Positions 6,357 through 7,249 of a stretch of 7,249 nucleotides of DNA are shown in pieces. The DNA is from Armatimonadetes bacterium RBG_19FT_COMBO_69_19 (GTDB lineage: Bacteria; Sysuimicrobiota; Sysuimicrobiia; Sysuimicrobiales; Kaftiobacteriaceae), in assembly GCA_001768125.1 (NCBI GenBank), contig MENB01000125.1, positions 10,799-18,047 of the forward strand. Direction: 5' to 3'. Numbering within the stretch: position 1 is the stretch's first letter; every line of letters begins with the position of its first letter. The translations under genes were made by a program, and so were the position numbers. The notes beneath the pieces were generated by a model. That model made no database searches. It was not told where the DNA came from and worked only from the letters and a program-made list of their open reading frames with translations.

Positions 6357-7249
6357 GTTCCGCTCCCGGCCAGTGCCCGAAGGGCGGTCACAATCTCGCC
6401 TGTGGCGGTGACCGTGAACCGGATCCACCCTGGAACCCCGAAGACAGTCCCAGCCATGCCGCGCGCCGGCGTCGGCACGGAGGCGGCATCGGGCCAATCG
6501 ACGGCGAGCAGGCTCACTGCCTCACCCGGCAACACCTTGCCCGGCCAGACGCGCACCGCCGCGGCCTTGACCTCGGCGAGCGTCTGCAGGTGTCCGGCAT
6601 GTCCCACATCCCCCTCCAGGAGCACGCCCAACGTTCCCCACTGCACCGGGACGGACGTACAGAGGGCCATTACCTGCTTCAGTCGTCTCGCGTGCGGGTA
6701 CACTTCTGCTGGAAGCGTCAGGTAGCCAATCATCCATCCTTCGACGCCAGCACCGGCCCAAACGGTCCCGAGGGCAATCGTCCGCTCCCGATATTCAGCC
6801 CTGGCGGGAGTGAAGTACGGCACGTCGTCGGGGACCCATGCGGCGAGCGAAGCATCCCACACGAGAAATGCCCCCACCCGGCGCGCCTCGTCCGCCAACG
6901 CGGCGAGCAGCTCCGGCGGGATGACTTTCCCGGTAAACCGGTTGGGCGACTCCAGGTACAGAGCGGCGGGACCGCCCGCGGCAAGCGCGGCGCGGACCGC
7001 CCCCGGATCAGGCGCGCCGGTGGTCAAATCGAGCGGGAGGACCTGGCGGCCCGCCGCGTTCAGTGCCGCCGCCTTCCGGGCTCCTGGGTGTACCACCGAA
7101 GGAAAGACGAGGCGCCTCCCGGCCGCGGCCAGGGCTTGCAGCGCCAGAAACCGGGCCTCCTGCTCGCCCGCCGTGACCATGAGTCCCTTCTCGGCGTCTG
7201 CCTCGATACCAATGCGCTGTAACACGCTCTCGATCGCCTCACGCAATGG
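6353..7249 (-). CDS. Aminotransferase-fold protein lacking the PLP lysine (5' end outside window)
   Basis: The last 298 residues of a fold-type I aminotransferase-like protein lie in the window. The frame is open to the right edge, and alignment with the next gene implies roughly 80-100 further N-terminal residues outside; the TTG at 7246 is not a credible start. Family features kept: VTAGEQEA, the cofactor Asp (codon 6854-6856, in LVWDASL), GWMIGY, and the substrate-carboxylate Arg (codon 6419-6421, in GWIRFTV). Features lost: the Schiff-base Lys is Ala (codon 6755-6757, in GTVWAGAGVEGW); Asn of NPTG is Arg (codon 6938-6940, PNRFTG); the Tyr three after the Asp is Leu (6845-6847); the Arg of GWR is Met (6731-6733). 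No Tyr or Trp is at the ring-stacking site. The frame is intact and codon use looks normal, so this is a pseudo-enzyme, not a decayed gene. It overlaps the active aminotransferase by four bases. Confidence 0.85.
   Translation of the reverse strand, partial: PLREAIESVLQRIGIEADAEKGLMVTAGEQEARFLALQALAAAGRRLVFPSVVHPGARKAAALNAAGRQVLPLDLTTGAPDPGAVRAALAAGGPAALYLESPNRFTGKVIPPELLAALADEARRVGAFLVWDASLAAWVPDDVPYFTPARAEYRERTIALGTVWAGAGVEGWMIGYLTLPAEVYPHARRLKQVMALCTSVPVQWGTLGVLLEGDVGHAGHLQTLAEVKAAAVRVWPGKVLPGEAVSLLAVDWPDAASVPTPARGMAGTVFGVPGWIRFTVTATGEIVTALRALAGSGT
6363..6367 (-). promoter_or_regulatory. Ribosome-binding site favouring the GTG start of the aminotransferase
   Basis: On the minus strand GGGAG is six bases before GTG 6356, within the end of the upstream gene. 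ATG 6335 has only a weak AAAGG. This supports the coupled GTGA start. Confidence 0.5.

Noticed and set aside
6357..6497. N-terminal extension of the aminotransferase open frame
   Set aside because: It overlaps the conserved C-terminus of the upstream gene; the GTGA overlap and GGGAG give a better start at 6356.
6353..7249. Idea that the lysine-less aminotransferase is a decayed pseudogene
   Set aside because: The frame has no internal stop or frameshift over 298 codons, the C-terminal carboxylate-binding Arg and fold motifs are kept, and it is neatly overlapped with the next gene.

Overview
The window is compact, visibly G+C-rich bacterial chromosome. It holds seven protein genes, two of them cut by the window edges, and no intergenic gap longer than about 110 bases. 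Shine-Dalgarno-like sequences, 1-4 base start/stop overlaps and GTG/TTG starts all point to Bacteria. The gene set does not identify a phylum. I saw no rRNA, tRNA, CRISPR array, insertion sequence or prophage gene, so this looks like ordinary chromosome from a little-studied, high-GC and probably uncultured lineage.

Layout, left to right. (1) Positions 1-442, minus strand: the N-terminal half of glutamate formiminotransferase (histidine degradation / folate one-carbon metabolism), running off the left edge. (2) Positions 515-3797, plus strand: a tightly overlapping operon of kptA (RNA 2'-phosphotransferase), tldD (metalloprotease subunit) and tldE/pmbA (its non-metal partner). The junctions are TAATG and ATGA overlaps, so translation is probably coupled. 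(3) Positions 3798-3907: a short convergent intergenic gap with only weak inverted repeats. (4) Positions 3908-7249, minus strand, read from right to left: an aminotransferase-fold protein (5' end outside the window), a second and apparently intact class I aminotransferase overlapping it by four bases (GTGA), then a 12-TM major facilitator transporter.

The most interesting signal is in the minus-strand operon. The upstream aminotransferase-like protein keeps the overall fold signature but has lost the PLP-binding lysine (Ala in its place) and several other cofactor contacts. The gene translationally coupled to it keeps all of them. This suggests an active/pseudo-enzyme pair, possibly a heteromer, linked to an exporter-like MFS protein. 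It is a loose parallel to the neighbouring TldD/TldE pair, where one subunit carries the metal site and the other does not. The second point of interest is the fusion of kptA, an RNA-repair enzyme of unclear bacterial role, into a coupled operon with tldDE. Substrates of the aminotransferases and the transporter cannot be read from the sequence.
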